NCBI GenBank assembly: GCA_035315885.1
Contig: DATFXM010000071.1
Location: 43,704-107,703, forward strand
Reading direction: 5' to 3'
Length of the DNA stretch: 64,000 nt
From: DATFXM01 sp035315885
GTDB taxonomy: Bacteria > Acidobacteriota > Blastocatellia > UBA7656
The notes below the pieces were generated by a model. It searched no databases. It was given only the letters and a program-made list of their open reading frames with translations, and was not told the origin of the DNA. Positions 51,635 through 60,224 of the stretch are shown one piece after another. Position 1 is the stretch's first letter. Each line of letters starts with the position of its first letter. Made by a program: the position numbers and the translations under genes.

Positions 51635-52583
51635 CTACTTGAATCTCGATCAAACCAAGAAAGAGAACCGACATCAGCCGTCGTCCGGCTATTCCATTTG
51701 TTGTCTTTTGATAGTTCTGTGGTCTGCGAGTTCGATGGCGGCGCCTCGGCGAACCAATGCGCCTCTTCGGATCGCGCTGCTTGCGGTGAAGTGCGCGGCA
51801 CCTTCTGAGACGCCGGTAGACATCGAGACAACGCTTCGAGATTCACTCGACCGCGACACAAGAATCTCGCGGCTGGATGATTCAATGGTGCGCGCGGCGC
51901 TGAAGGGTTTCGGCTATGAGTGGTCGACTAACATGACCACGGCCGAGGCGCGCAGGCTGGGAGCGGCGATCGGCTGCGATTATTTGATTCTCGGGAAGGT
52001 AGAGCTTCTCGCGCGAAGCGCCGCAGCGGGCGAATCCCACGAAGAAGCTTACGTGGCCCTTTTCTTTGTCGACGCAAGAACCGGCAAGCTCCAGTTGTTC
52101 GACTTTGCTCAGCAGAAGACGGATACAAAAGAGGCCGCAATCGGCGGACTAAAACGGGCGATTGAAGCGCGGGTCGCTTCTTACGTCGATCAACTCTTGA
52201 ATGCTCGTTTGTCTAAGCCCATCGCGAATCAGGCGCCCGCAATGGGCGAACCGGTCGAGAGTATTCCGGAGGAGGGTTCCGCGCGAGCGGAGGGTTTTGC
52301 GCCGCCCCAGTTTCTGAACCGTGTGAAGCCCGAATACACCGCACAGGCGGATCTGGCGGATGTGACCGCAACAGTTGAAGCCTCCGTGGTGTTCAAATCA
52401 TCGGGCGAGATTGGCATGGTGGAGATCCTTCGGTGGGCGGGCTACGGTCTTGACGAGTCTTCGTTGCGAGCCATCCAACAGTTGAAGTTCAACCCGGCTA
52501 TGCGAGACGGGCGGCCCGTCAGTGTACGAGCTACGGTTCAGTACAACTTTCGACGACTCGAGGATCGCAGGACTAAGCCGTAG
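51621..52583 (+). CDS. TonB C-terminal domain protein
   Basis: 320 residues with a GTG start overlapping the hydrolase gene. A hydrophobic segment (GYSICCLLIVLWSASSMA) near residue 24 could be a signal or anchor. The middle domain (IALLAVKCAAPSETPVDIET, then YDYLILGKVELLA-like strands) resembles TolB/curli-type lipoprotein folds. The C-terminal TonB domain has VKPEYTAQADLADVTATVEA, YGLDESSLRAIQQLKFNPAM and GRPVSVRATVQYNF. Such proteins may contact TonB-dependent receptors or act as standalone binding modules. No ExbBD genes are nearby. Confidence 0.85.
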   Translation: MRVTNYLNLDQTKKENRHQPSSGYSICCLLIVLWSASSMAAPRRTNAPLRIALLAVKCAAPSETPVDIETTLRDSLDRDTRISRLDDSMVRAALKGFGYEWSTNMTTAEARRLGAAIGCDYLILGKVELLARSAAAGESHEEAYVALFFVDARTGKLQLFDFAQQKTDTKEAAIGGLKRAIEARVASYVDQLLNARLSKPIANQAPAMGEPVESIPEEGSARAEGFAPPQFLNRVKPEYTAQADLADVTATVEASVVFKSSGEIGMVEILRWAGYGLDESSLRAIQQLKFNPAMRDGRPVSVRATVQYNFRRLEDRRTKP

Positions 52584-52589
52584 CCTCTG

Positions 52590-54035
52590 CTACCGGCGCT
52601 CGAGCGCGTTGTGAACTGCGTGCAACGTCCCGTCCAGAATTTCACGCGTAGTTTTCGACTCAGTAGCCACGATCGTGCATTCGACTGCCCCAGTCGGCGT
52701 CCATCGATCTCGAAATCGCTCGGACGGCGCGCCCGCAAAAACGTCTATGCACGGAACCCCAAGCGCAGCGGCGATGTGTTGGCCCGCGGAATCGTAGCCG
52801 ATGTAGAGATCGCTTGATGCTATCAATCCTGCGAGCATACCCACGCGACCGGACCACGTCAGAAGCCGGCAATCGCGATTTCCGAGGCCGAGCAGGTCAT
52901 CGAGATTTTTCTCCTCCGCGTGGATGGCAACAGTTTCGCCGAAGACATCGCGGGCCCTCGCCACCACCTGCGCCGCCCGCGACCTTTCTTCAGGGCTTGC
53001 GCCCGAATCCAAAATCACCAACAGGCCCCGTTTAACCAACGCTCTAACAAGATCTGTTTCGAAGTCATCACCCACTCGCTTCGAATTGTTATTGCCGACG
53101 CCGAAGTTGACGGTAACTACTTTCAAGTCTCTTCGCATTCGCATTCCGGCGATGAGGTCAGCGGACCTCCTCAAGTCAATCTCCTGCGGCCGGACGAACG
53201 GCGAGGTCGGCCGGTTTTCGCCGGTGACCTGGTCAAGCCACTCAGACGTGAGACGAGCTAGCGACAGGCGGGTCCCAAATCCGTAGGTGCGGCTTGGAAA
53301 GAAGAGGCATCTCGAAGTGCTAGTCACCGGAAGCACGCCGAGTTGCGTCAGTCTCGAATCGGGATCGACGATCAGCACTTCGTCTTCAGCGCCCCGTGAT
53401 AGCTCGCGAATCCCATCCAGGACGTCGGTCCATCCGGCTAGTCTTCGAATCAAATCGCTCTGTTGATAAGGAATCTCCGCGAAGCTGATTCGCCGGTCAC
53501 CGCCAAAGAGATCTCGCAGCTTTCCGCTTCCGAGCAGCACGATATCGGCGCCGGGATACAGGCCTGCGAGACGGTCGATGATCACGCTGGTTATCGCAAC
53601 ATCGGCACCGAGTGTCACTCGGGACAGCACTATGCATCGAGTAATTGGGTTCGCGGTTTTGGTCCGCGCTGCACCAGCAAGCGACTTACGGGAGTCATGA
53701 GCCCAGTCCGCTCTCGACTGCAACTGATCCTCTGTCGTCACTCCGAACGAATCCAGCTCTTGCGACAGTCGGGCCGCGATCGTTGTAGTTCGGGACTCAT
53801 GAATCAACTGGGAGAACAGCGCGTTATAGATCGCAACGTCGGTGGGCGAAAACGAATCGCATAGCGGTTCTACTACGTGAGTGAAGAAGTCAGCCGATCT
53901 TTGTTGGGTTTCAGAGGGGTCGCCGCTCGTCAGGAACTCCATGACTTCTGACACTTGTTCGCGTGGATAGGCGTCGCGCGCTCGCAGTCTCTTGAGCAGC
54001 TCCGACATCGATATTGAACCCGAATTAGCGGTCAT
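52590..54035 (-). CDS. GT9-like (heptosyltransferase-fold) glycosyltransferase
   Basis: 481 residues. The N-terminal part (about 1-130) is helical and unlike classic heptosyltransferases. The first Rossmann half begins RCIVLSRVTLGADVAITSVI, and the second holds VTVNFGVGNNNSKRV and the conserved GT9 terminus LIASSDLYIGYDSAGQHIAA with LGVPCIDVFAGAPSERFRDR. Such enzymes add sugars in LPS or other glycoconjugates. The extra N-domain and lone placement leave the acceptor unknown. It converges on the TonB-C gene. Confidence 0.83.
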   Translation of the reverse strand: MTANSGSISMSELLKRLRARDAYPREQVSEVMEFLTSGDPSETQQRSADFFTHVVEPLCDSFSPTDVAIYNALFSQLIHESRTTTIAARLSQELDSFGVTTEDQLQSRADWAHDSRKSLAGAARTKTANPITRCIVLSRVTLGADVAITSVIIDRLAGLYPGADIVLLGSGKLRDLFGGDRRISFAEIPYQQSDLIRRLAGWTDVLDGIRELSRGAEDEVLIVDPDSRLTQLGVLPVTSTSRCLFFPSRTYGFGTRLSLARLTSEWLDQVTGENRPTSPFVRPQEIDLRRSADLIAGMRMRRDLKVVTVNFGVGNNNSKRVGDDFETDLVRALVKRGLLVILDSGASPEERSRAAQVVARARDVFGETVAIHAEEKNLDDLLGLGNRDCRLLTWSGRVGMLAGLIASSDLYIGYDSAGQHIAAALGVPCIDVFAGAPSERFRDRWTPTGAVECTIVATESKTTREILDGTLHAVHNALERR

Positions 54036-54185
54036 TTACCCGTCCGGGTTAGAGCCTATCTCACGCTACAAACCGGAACAAGAGTCACTCGAGTGCGTTT
54101 GCTTATCGTGACTGCCTTTCCGTGCTCCGGCGTTGATATTCGTTGAACTGCAACACGCCGGATAACTCTTCATTGGGAGAATGCT

Positions 54186-55487
54186 ATGACCAGACATTTG
54201 ATCGTGTTTGCAGCCGTCCTGTCGATGGTTGGAACAACCCTCGCCGATTCAAGACTGGGTGAGCCGGCGTCTCGCCGCGCGATTTCTGAAAACGAAGCTG
54301 AAGCCGCCAAAGCCATTGCCGAACTGCGCGCAATGGGCCCTGAGGGGTTGAAGGCTTTTGTTGACGCGAATGATTCGGAGATTCGAGCCGCGATCGGTAA
54401 TCCGGGACCTCGTCGCGAACGGGTTCTGTCGGCGCTCGATTCGATCGCCGCGCAGAAGGACGCTTACGCGTCGAGGCTTTACTGGTACACGGATCTGGAT
54501 AAGGCAAGAGCTGCGGCGAAAGCAACGGGAAAGCCGATTCTGTCATTGAGAATGCTCGGGCGACTGGACCAGGACTTGAGTTGTGCAAACAGCAGGTTCT
54601 TTCGCATCGTCCTCTATGCCAACTCGATGGTGTCTCAGCTCCTTCGCGACAAGTTTGTGCTTCACTGGCAGACAGTACGGCCGGTGCCCAGAGTAACTAT
54701 AGATTTCGGCGATGGCCGCAAACTCGAACGCACGCTCACCGGGAACAGTATTCACTACGTGCTTGATCAGGACGGCAGGGTTGTCGACGCGCTTCCGGGC
54801 CTGTATGGACCGGTTGAGTTTGTTGAAGGCTTGACTCAGGCTGAGCGTGCGGCCGCGAGGCTTTCCACGATGGCCGGCGCAAGCCAGAGGGAAGCGGCGT
54901 TGAGAGAGTACCACCAGCAACGCCTGTCGCAGCTTAAGGCAGATTGTTTTTACGACATGAAGCGAGCGGGGCTCGCGACAATGCCGTCGACGCTTACGGA
55001 CACTTTGCGAAGCGAACCTGGAAATCCGCCCAGCGCTTCGATCGCGGCTTCGAGGGCGGTCGCAAAAGTTTCTCAGATTGAAAGGCCGGTGCTGCGAGGC
55101 ATGAGCGAGCGGCCTGCAATTCTGGACTCAATTGGCACCGATCCAGGTTGGTCAGCAATCGCCGCTCTGCACGCGGATGGCGCGCAGCTGGATCAGTCCA
55201 CGCGGGATCTGATGGTGTTCAAAGATCCGTCTCTGAAGGGCGCGAAACTGGAAATAGCGGTGCAAGAGCTTCAGCGAGTGATCGCAGAAGACACTGTTAG
55301 AAACGAGTATGTGTTTCACGCAAAGATTCACAACTGGTTGACCGCGGGCGCGGCTCCTGACCTTGAGCGGTTGAATGAGAGGGTCTACAGCGAGCTGTTT
55401 CTGACGCCGAGTTGGGACGAGTGGCTTGGGCTGAGGCCTCGCGAAAGCTATTCAGGCCTCGACAATGATGGAGTTGTGAAGAGATGA
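54186..55487 (+). CDS. Secreted protein with a thioredoxin-like domain
   Basis: 433 residues. Signal peptide MTRHLIVFAAVLSMVGTTLA. A helical segment is followed at about 99-220 by a thioredoxin-like pattern: DLDKARAAAKATGKPILSLR, then SCANSRFFRIVLYANSMVSQ, LLRDKFVLHW and IHYVLDQDGRVVDALPGLYG. The place of the CxxC has only one Cys (LSCANS), so it is not a normal disulfide reductase. The last 200 residues are helical and unknown. RBS GGGAGAATGCT. The palindromic element B follows directly after its stop. Confidence 0.75.
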   Translation: MTRHLIVFAAVLSMVGTTLADSRLGEPASRRAISENEAEAAKAIAELRAMGPEGLKAFVDANDSEIRAAIGNPGPRRERVLSALDSIAAQKDAYASRLYWYTDLDKARAAAKATGKPILSLRMLGRLDQDLSCANSRFFRIVLYANSMVSQLLRDKFVLHWQTVRPVPRVTIDFGDGRKLERTLTGNSIHYVLDQDGRVVDALPGLYGPVEFVEGLTQAERAAARLSTMAGASQREAALREYHQQRLSQLKADCFYDMKRAGLATMPSTLTDTLRSEPGNPPSASIAASRAVAKVSQIERPVLRGMSERPAILDSIGTDPGWSAIAALHADGAQLDQSTRDLMVFKDPSLKGAKLEIAVQELQRVIAEDTVRNEYVFHAKIHNWLTAGAAPDLERLNERVYSELFLTPSWDEWLGLRPRESYSGLDNDGVVKR

Positions 55488-55618
55488 AGGATGAGGGGAG
55501 ACGCGGAGAAGCGGGGAGGAGGGACGCGGGGACACGGAGACAACTGCTAAGCGTGTTCGTCGCTGTATCTATGTCTCCGCGTCTCTCCTCTCCGCGTCTC
55601 CGCGTCGCCCATTCGCTT
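55488..55618. repeat. Long GC-rich palindromic element, copy B
   Basis: It fills the 140-bp gap between two convergent genes. The left arm has GAGGGGAGACGCGGAGAAGC and GAGGAGGGACGCGGGGACAC; the right arm has the complementary CTCCGCGTCTCTCCTCTCCG and CGTCTCCGCGTCGCCCATTC. The loop ACTGCTAAGCGTGTTCGTCG, then CTGTATCTATGT, parallels copy A at 39111-39145 and is flanked by the same GGAGACA. Confidence 0.85.
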
Positions 55619-55627
55619 GATTCCGCT

Positions 55628-58600
55628 TCAGAACTTGATCTTCAACCCGAGCTGTATCGCCCTCGGGCCGCCTGTCCCGATCACCGGGTTCGCTCCTGCA
55701 ACGTCCGGTGTCGCAGTAACAAGCCCAAACGTGTCCGGGACTCCGAGATCGTTGTTGAATTGAATTGCCGGATTGGCAAAGTTCGGATGATTCAGAACGT
55801 TGAAGAACTCAGTTCTTAGCTGCACCGAAATCCGCTCAGTAGCCTTCCACGTCTTCACAAGTGAAATGTCCCAGTTCTTGAAGGTCGGCCCTCTGAAGAG
55901 GTTTCGACCCATGTTTCCGAACGTCCCGGGCGCGGCAATCGTCAGCAAACCATTAGCGTATGCGGTGCAAATCCCATCGCTGTTGAACGCGCTTTGCCCC
56001 GCGCTGTTTGTGCAGGGGACCGGAGCGGTGGCCGACCAGTGTATTCCGCTCGGATCGCCATGGATGTTCCAACGGTCGCTGAACTCGCCGGTCAGGCTTA
56101 CGTCGTTTTCGAAATCGACGCCACTGAACGGCGTCCCGGACTGAAGCGTCAGAATCGAATTGAATTGCCAACCTTCCAGAAGCTGCCACGGCGCATGGAT
56201 CGCCGGAAGTTCGTAGGTCAGCGCCCAGGTGAATCGATGGCGAATGTCCAGATCCGAATTCCCTCGCTCGAGGTCCGGGCGTCCACTGTCCTGTGGCTGT
56301 GATGCGCGCTGCAGCGAAACAAAATCTATCGAGTGGGCGTAGGTGTAACCCATCACGAAACTCAGCCCGTGCATGGACTGTTGCGTGAGGGTTGCTTGCA
56401 GCCCGTGATAGTTTGCGCGATAGCCGTTCTCGAGGAAGTTGATAAACCCGAGGAACGGGAACTTGGAATTGAACGGTCGACCGAACTGCTCGCTGCCGTC
56501 GTCCAGGGCCGGGTTTACTTGGTTGATGTCGCGAATGCTGGTGAGCTTCACTCCGTGACTGCCGACGTAGCCGACCTGTACCGAAGCCTTCCTCCACAAA
56601 GTTTGTTGAATGTTAGCGCTCCATTGCTCCACGTAAGGCGTTCTCAAATTCCTGGCTACGCCCAGAATGTCGCAAGGACTGCCGCCTTGGGAGGGGTCGC
56701 AGTTCGCTTGAACGTTGAATATCGGTCCGGCTGCGCTCCAGTTGAGCGTACTACCGGATTGCGTCGTAGCAGCGGCTACGATGTTACCCTTGATGTTCGA
56801 GCCGATCGCGCCCGTCGGGATGACGTTTATCCCAGGCGTCGTGGCGTTGTTGACGCCGTTTTGTCCGAGAAACATCGCGAGGATCGGAATCTCGTACGTG
56901 ATTCCGGCTCCCGCTCGTATAACGGTGTTTCCTTTTCCGAACGGATCCCACACGAAGCCGACACGCGGCGCAAAGTTGTTATGATCACCTTTGTACGGTC
57001 CGTCGATGTTTACGCCGACCTGTTGTAAGCCAACCGCAGGATCGAAGTTCCCGAGTAGATCATCCTGTTCGTGTATGACGCTGTTCAGGTCGTATCGAAG
57101 GCCGAGGTTCACTGTCAGCCTTCTCGAGACGTGCCAATCATCCTGTATGAACCAGCCGAATGAATTCATGGACACGTGCCGCCTCGAATCGCCGACAAAG
57201 ATGTCGCCACGATCGGGGAAGCCCGCGATAAAGTCCTCGAGCGGGCTGCTTCCCGGAAATGCATTGTCGCCCAGGAACCTGATGCGTCCTTTGCCGCGGC
57301 GATTGCGCAGGTTGTCGGTCGACCCGTGACGGAATTCAGCGCCGAACCGGAAATTGTGCGCGCCGCGCTGGTAAGCAACGTTGTCTACGAACTGAAACGT
57401 CTGGTTTGGCGTTGTAAGAAGCGGCCACCCGCTGTTGCCGCCGAGGTTGGTGAACCCGCCGATCACGATCGTCGGCATCCCGAAGTTGACTGGATCAGTC
57501 ACACCGGCATTGATTCCGTAGGTCGCTAGCGGGTCTTTGGTGGCGTCGGCAGTCAGGATCGCCTGCCAGAATCGGTTGTATCCGAACTTCGCTTCGTTGA
57601 CCCATCTACCGTTTGGCGTCCAGATCCAGTTCAGCCCCACTACCTGCGCATTCAGGTCGGAAGTCGATCGCCACTCCGGCCTCAACACCGGAATGTCCTG
57701 TTCAGTCTGGAGGCTGTCGCCGTAGAACCAACGTCCGGTGATGTTGTTATGCTCGTTCACCCGGTGGTCGATCTTGATAATGAAGTTGTCCATCCTGTTC
57801 TGGTTCGGAAATCCCGAATTGATTTGCGTCGGGCCCGCCGGGTTGGTGCCGATGTTCACCGGGAACAAACCCGGGAAAGCGCCATTGCCGGTAAACGATC
57901 CCGTGCCGATCAGATTGGCACTGAGCGCGTTCACTGCGAGACCGTGGCTCTGAATGCTGGCGATCGCATCGGGAATGCTGCTGGAAGGATCGCCTCCGAG
58001 CGATACGGTTGCAGGAGTGGTAACCAGGTTCGAGTTGCTTACGATCGCGCGTATCGCTTCATAGGCGCCAAAGAAGAAGGTTCGGTTCTTGATGATCGGG
58101 CCGCCGATGCTGAACCCGAATTGATGCTGTCGAAGCGCCTTTTGCGGCAGATCGTCGGTGTTGAAGAAGTTGCGGGCATCCAGCGCGTTGTTCCGATGGA
58201 AGTAGTAGAGACTTCCGTGAAGGCTGTTTGTGCCGGACTTGAGCCCGAGGTTGATAATTGCCCCCGGCTTCCAGCCGTACTCTGCGGACGGGTGTTCCTG
58301 TGCGTTGAATTCCTGTATTGCGTCGATCGGCAGAATTGTCCCGGGAGTGCCCTGAACTCCTTCGGCGTTAACAACGGTTGTTCCGTAGTAGGGATCGTTG
58401 TTATCGGTCCCGTCCATTATAAAGTTGTTGTTTTCGGGGCGATTTCCATTCGAGCTTATCGAGAGGAAGCCGCCGCCGGGCGACCGCTGGACGCCGGGCC
58501 GCAACACCACGAGGTTTTGAAAGTCGCGACCGTTCAGCGGGAGATCGTTGATCGATTTGTTTGAGAAAGTGCCGCCTAAAGTCGTATTGGTCGTCTCGAT

Positions 58601-58981
58601 GGCGGGCGCTTCACCGGTGATTGTGATGGACTCGGAGAGACTGCCGGCGCTGAGAGTGATGTCCAGACGAACGTCTTTCGCGACTTCGACGCGAACGTCT
58701 CTTCTCTCGTACTTCTTGAAGCCGGTGGCCTCCACCACGATGAGGTACAAACCAGGAGCCAGATTTGGCGCGGAATAATCGCCGAGATCATTGCTCTCTA
58801 TCGGGCGTTGAACTCCGGTCTCGACGTTGGTGATTATTATTTTTGCCGACTTGACTGCGGCCCCGTTGGCGTCGGTGATCGTGCCAAGGATGCGACCTTG
58901 ATAGGTCTGCGAGAAAACATTACCCGTAGGCAGAAGCAGCGCAATCACTGCAAGCGCGCAAACAAAACGCATGCGGTTCAT
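55628..58981 (-). CDS. Oar-like TonB-dependent outer-membrane receptor with carboxypeptidase-regulatory domain
   Basis: 1117 residues from the ATG at 58981; ATGs at 58984 and 59041 are less well spaced from GGAGG. Signal peptide RFVCALAVIALLLPTGNVFS. The N-terminal CarboxypepD_reg domain reads GTITDANGAAVKSAKIIITN, then GDYSAPNLAPGLYLIVVEAT. The plug follows: NDLPLNGRDFQNLVVLRPGV and NLGLKSGTNSLHGSLYYFHR. A barrel of about 800 residues ends with the outer-membrane terminal Phe (GLKIKF). This is the abundant Oar/TonB-type receptor family of Acidobacteriota. The ligand is unknown. The palindromic element B abuts its 3' end. Confidence 0.95.
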   Translation of the reverse strand: MNRMRFVCALAVIALLLPTGNVFSQTYQGRILGTITDANGAAVKSAKIIITNVETGVQRPIESNDLGDYSAPNLAPGLYLIVVEATGFKKYERRDVRVEVAKDVRLDITLSAGSLSESITITGEAPAIETTNTTLGGTFSNKSINDLPLNGRDFQNLVVLRPGVQRSPGGGFLSISSNGNRPENNNFIMDGTDNNDPYYGTTVVNAEGVQGTPGTILPIDAIQEFNAQEHPSAEYGWKPGAIINLGLKSGTNSLHGSLYYFHRNNALDARNFFNTDDLPQKALRQHQFGFSIGGPIIKNRTFFFGAYEAIRAIVSNSNLVTTPATVSLGGDPSSSIPDAIASIQSHGLAVNALSANLIGTGSFTGNGAFPGLFPVNIGTNPAGPTQINSGFPNQNRMDNFIIKIDHRVNEHNNITGRWFYGDSLQTEQDIPVLRPEWRSTSDLNAQVVGLNWIWTPNGRWVNEAKFGYNRFWQAILTADATKDPLATYGINAGVTDPVNFGMPTIVIGGFTNLGGNSGWPLLTTPNQTFQFVDNVAYQRGAHNFRFGAEFRHGSTDNLRNRRGKGRIRFLGDNAFPGSSPLEDFIAGFPDRGDIFVGDSRRHVSMNSFGWFIQDDWHVSRRLTVNLGLRYDLNSVIHEQDDLLGNFDPAVGLQQVGVNIDGPYKGDHNNFAPRVGFVWDPFGKGNTVIRAGAGITYEIPILAMFLGQNGVNNATTPGINVIPTGAIGSNIKGNIVAAATTQSGSTLNWSAAGPIFNVQANCDPSQGGSPCDILGVARNLRTPYVEQWSANIQQTLWRKASVQVGYVGSHGVKLTSIRDINQVNPALDDGSEQFGRPFNSKFPFLGFINFLENGYRANYHGLQATLTQQSMHGLSFVMGYTYAHSIDFVSLQRASQPQDSGRPDLERGNSDLDIRHRFTWALTYELPAIHAPWQLLEGWQFNSILTLQSGTPFSGVDFENDVSLTGEFSDRWNIHGDPSGIHWSATAPVPCTNSAGQSAFNSDGICTAYANGLLTIAAPGTFGNMGRNLFRGPTFKNWDISLVKTWKATERISVQLRTEFFNVLNHPNFANPAIQFNNDLGVPDTFGLVTATPDVAGANPVIGTGGPRAIQLGLKIKF

Positions 58982-59096
58982 CATTCCCTCCGAGCGAATG
59001 GTAGTCCTGCAAGTTTGGAGAACGTTACGCTGGGTGTTCATTGATTGTCAAACTTTGTGGGACAGTTGGGACGTTTGTTCGCCGGTGTTCCAGTCG

Positions 59097-59194
59097 AAGG
59101 GGACGGATGGGCGAAGGGCGAAGGGGCGACGCGGAGACGCGACGCGGCGATGAGGGGGATGAGGGGATGAGGAGAAGGTGCGAATGGGCGAACG
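59097..59194. repeat. GC-rich palindromic element relative, copy C (one arm)
   Basis: GATGGGCGAAGGGCGAAGGG and GCGACGCGGAGACGCGACGC match the right arm of copy A in reverse complement. GATGAGG units and GCGAATGGGCGAAC follow. No opposing arm is visible, so it may be a broken copy. It lies upstream of the Oar-like gene and after the LLM gene. Confidence 0.65.
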
Positions 59195-59198
59195 GAGG

Positions 59199-60224
59199 TC
59201 ACAACGCCAGTTCGGCCATCGTACGGATTGAGTTTACGTCGCCCGTTCCGCAAATCAGAGTCTTGACGCCGAAGTCCTTCCAGACCGCTAATAGATCCCT
59301 GACTCTTTCCTTTGGACCGCACAACGCAAGTTCATCGATCAGGTCGTTGGGGATCGCAGCCATCGCTTCGACTTTGCGGCCGGCCAGGTACAGATCCTGA
59401 ATCTTTGCGGCCGCCTCCGCGTACCCGTATCGACAGGCGAGGTCGTTGTAGAAGTTCTTTCCTTTCGCTCCCATTCCTCCAACGTATAGAGCGATGTTCG
59501 GCCGAACCTGATTGCGACACGCTTCGAGATCGTCTCCGATCACTACGCTGACGGTCGGCGCAATATCGAAGTCGTCTGTCCCGCCGGTATATGCGCGCCT
59601 GGCGAAGCCCTCGTTCAAAGACTGCTTGAACGAATCCATTCTGTGCGGAGACAGAAAGACCGGAAGCCATCCATCGGCTATTTCAGCGGCGAGCGCTACG
59701 TTCTTTGGTCCGATCGCTGCGATGTAGATCGGGATGTCCTTGCGAAGTGGGTGAACGATCAGCTTGAGCGGTTTGCCCAGACCCGTGCCGCCGCGCAACG
59801 GAATGTCGTAATACTCGCCGTGATATTCGAGCGGCTTTTCCCTTGCCAGCACCGCGCGGACGATATCTACGTATTCCCGCGTGCGGGTCAGGATCTTTCC
59901 GTAAGGTACGCCGTGCCACCCTTCGACCACCTGAGGTCCTGAGGCTCCGAGTCCCATCAGAAATCTGCCGCCGGTTAACAAGTCGAGTGTTGCGGCAGTC
60001 ATCGCCGCATTGGCAGGCGTGCGCGCCGGCATTTGCATTATCGCGGTCCCGACTTTGATGCGTTCGGTCTTAGCCGCAAGCCAGGTCAGCGGAGTAATGG
60101 CGTCGGAACCCCACGCTTCAGCGGTCCAGAGCGAGTGAAATCCTGCTCGCTCCGCTTCCAGTGCGAGCGATACGTTGTCCGCCGCTCCTGCACCCCAGTA
60201 ACCGAGATTCAAGCCCAATCGCAT
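59199..60224 (-). CDS. LLM-class flavin/F420-dependent oxidoreductase
   Basis: 341 residues. The TIM-barrel signature reads MRLGLNLGYWGAGAADNVSL, then ERAGFHSLWTAEAWGSDAIT, PLTWLAAKTERIKVGTAIMQ and TLDLLTGGRFLMGLGASGPQ. It is most like the TIGR03559-type F420-dependent family. Its ATG overlaps the stop of the upstream MFS gene (TGATG), so they are translated together. A transporter and oxidoreductase acting on the same compound is plausible. The gene at 39739 belongs to the same superfamily but differs clearly. Confidence 0.93.
   Translation of the reverse strand: MRLGLNLGYWGAGAADNVSLALEAERAGFHSLWTAEAWGSDAITPLTWLAAKTERIKVGTAIMQMPARTPANAAMTAATLDLLTGGRFLMGLGASGPQVVEGWHGVPYGKILTRTREYVDIVRAVLAREKPLEYHGEYYDIPLRGGTGLGKPLKLIVHPLRKDIPIYIAAIGPKNVALAAEIADGWLPVFLSPHRMDSFKQSLNEGFARRAYTGGTDDFDIAPTVSVVIGDDLEACRNQVRPNIALYVGGMGAKGKNFYNDLACRYGYAEAAAKIQDLYLAGRKVEAMAAIPNDLIDELALCGPKERVRDLLAVWKDFGVKTLICGTGDVNSIRTMAELAL

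Noticed and set aside
57749..58564. 271-residue plus-strand frame opposite the Oar-like gene
   Set aside because: Shadow of a strongly supported receptor gene; no domain seen.
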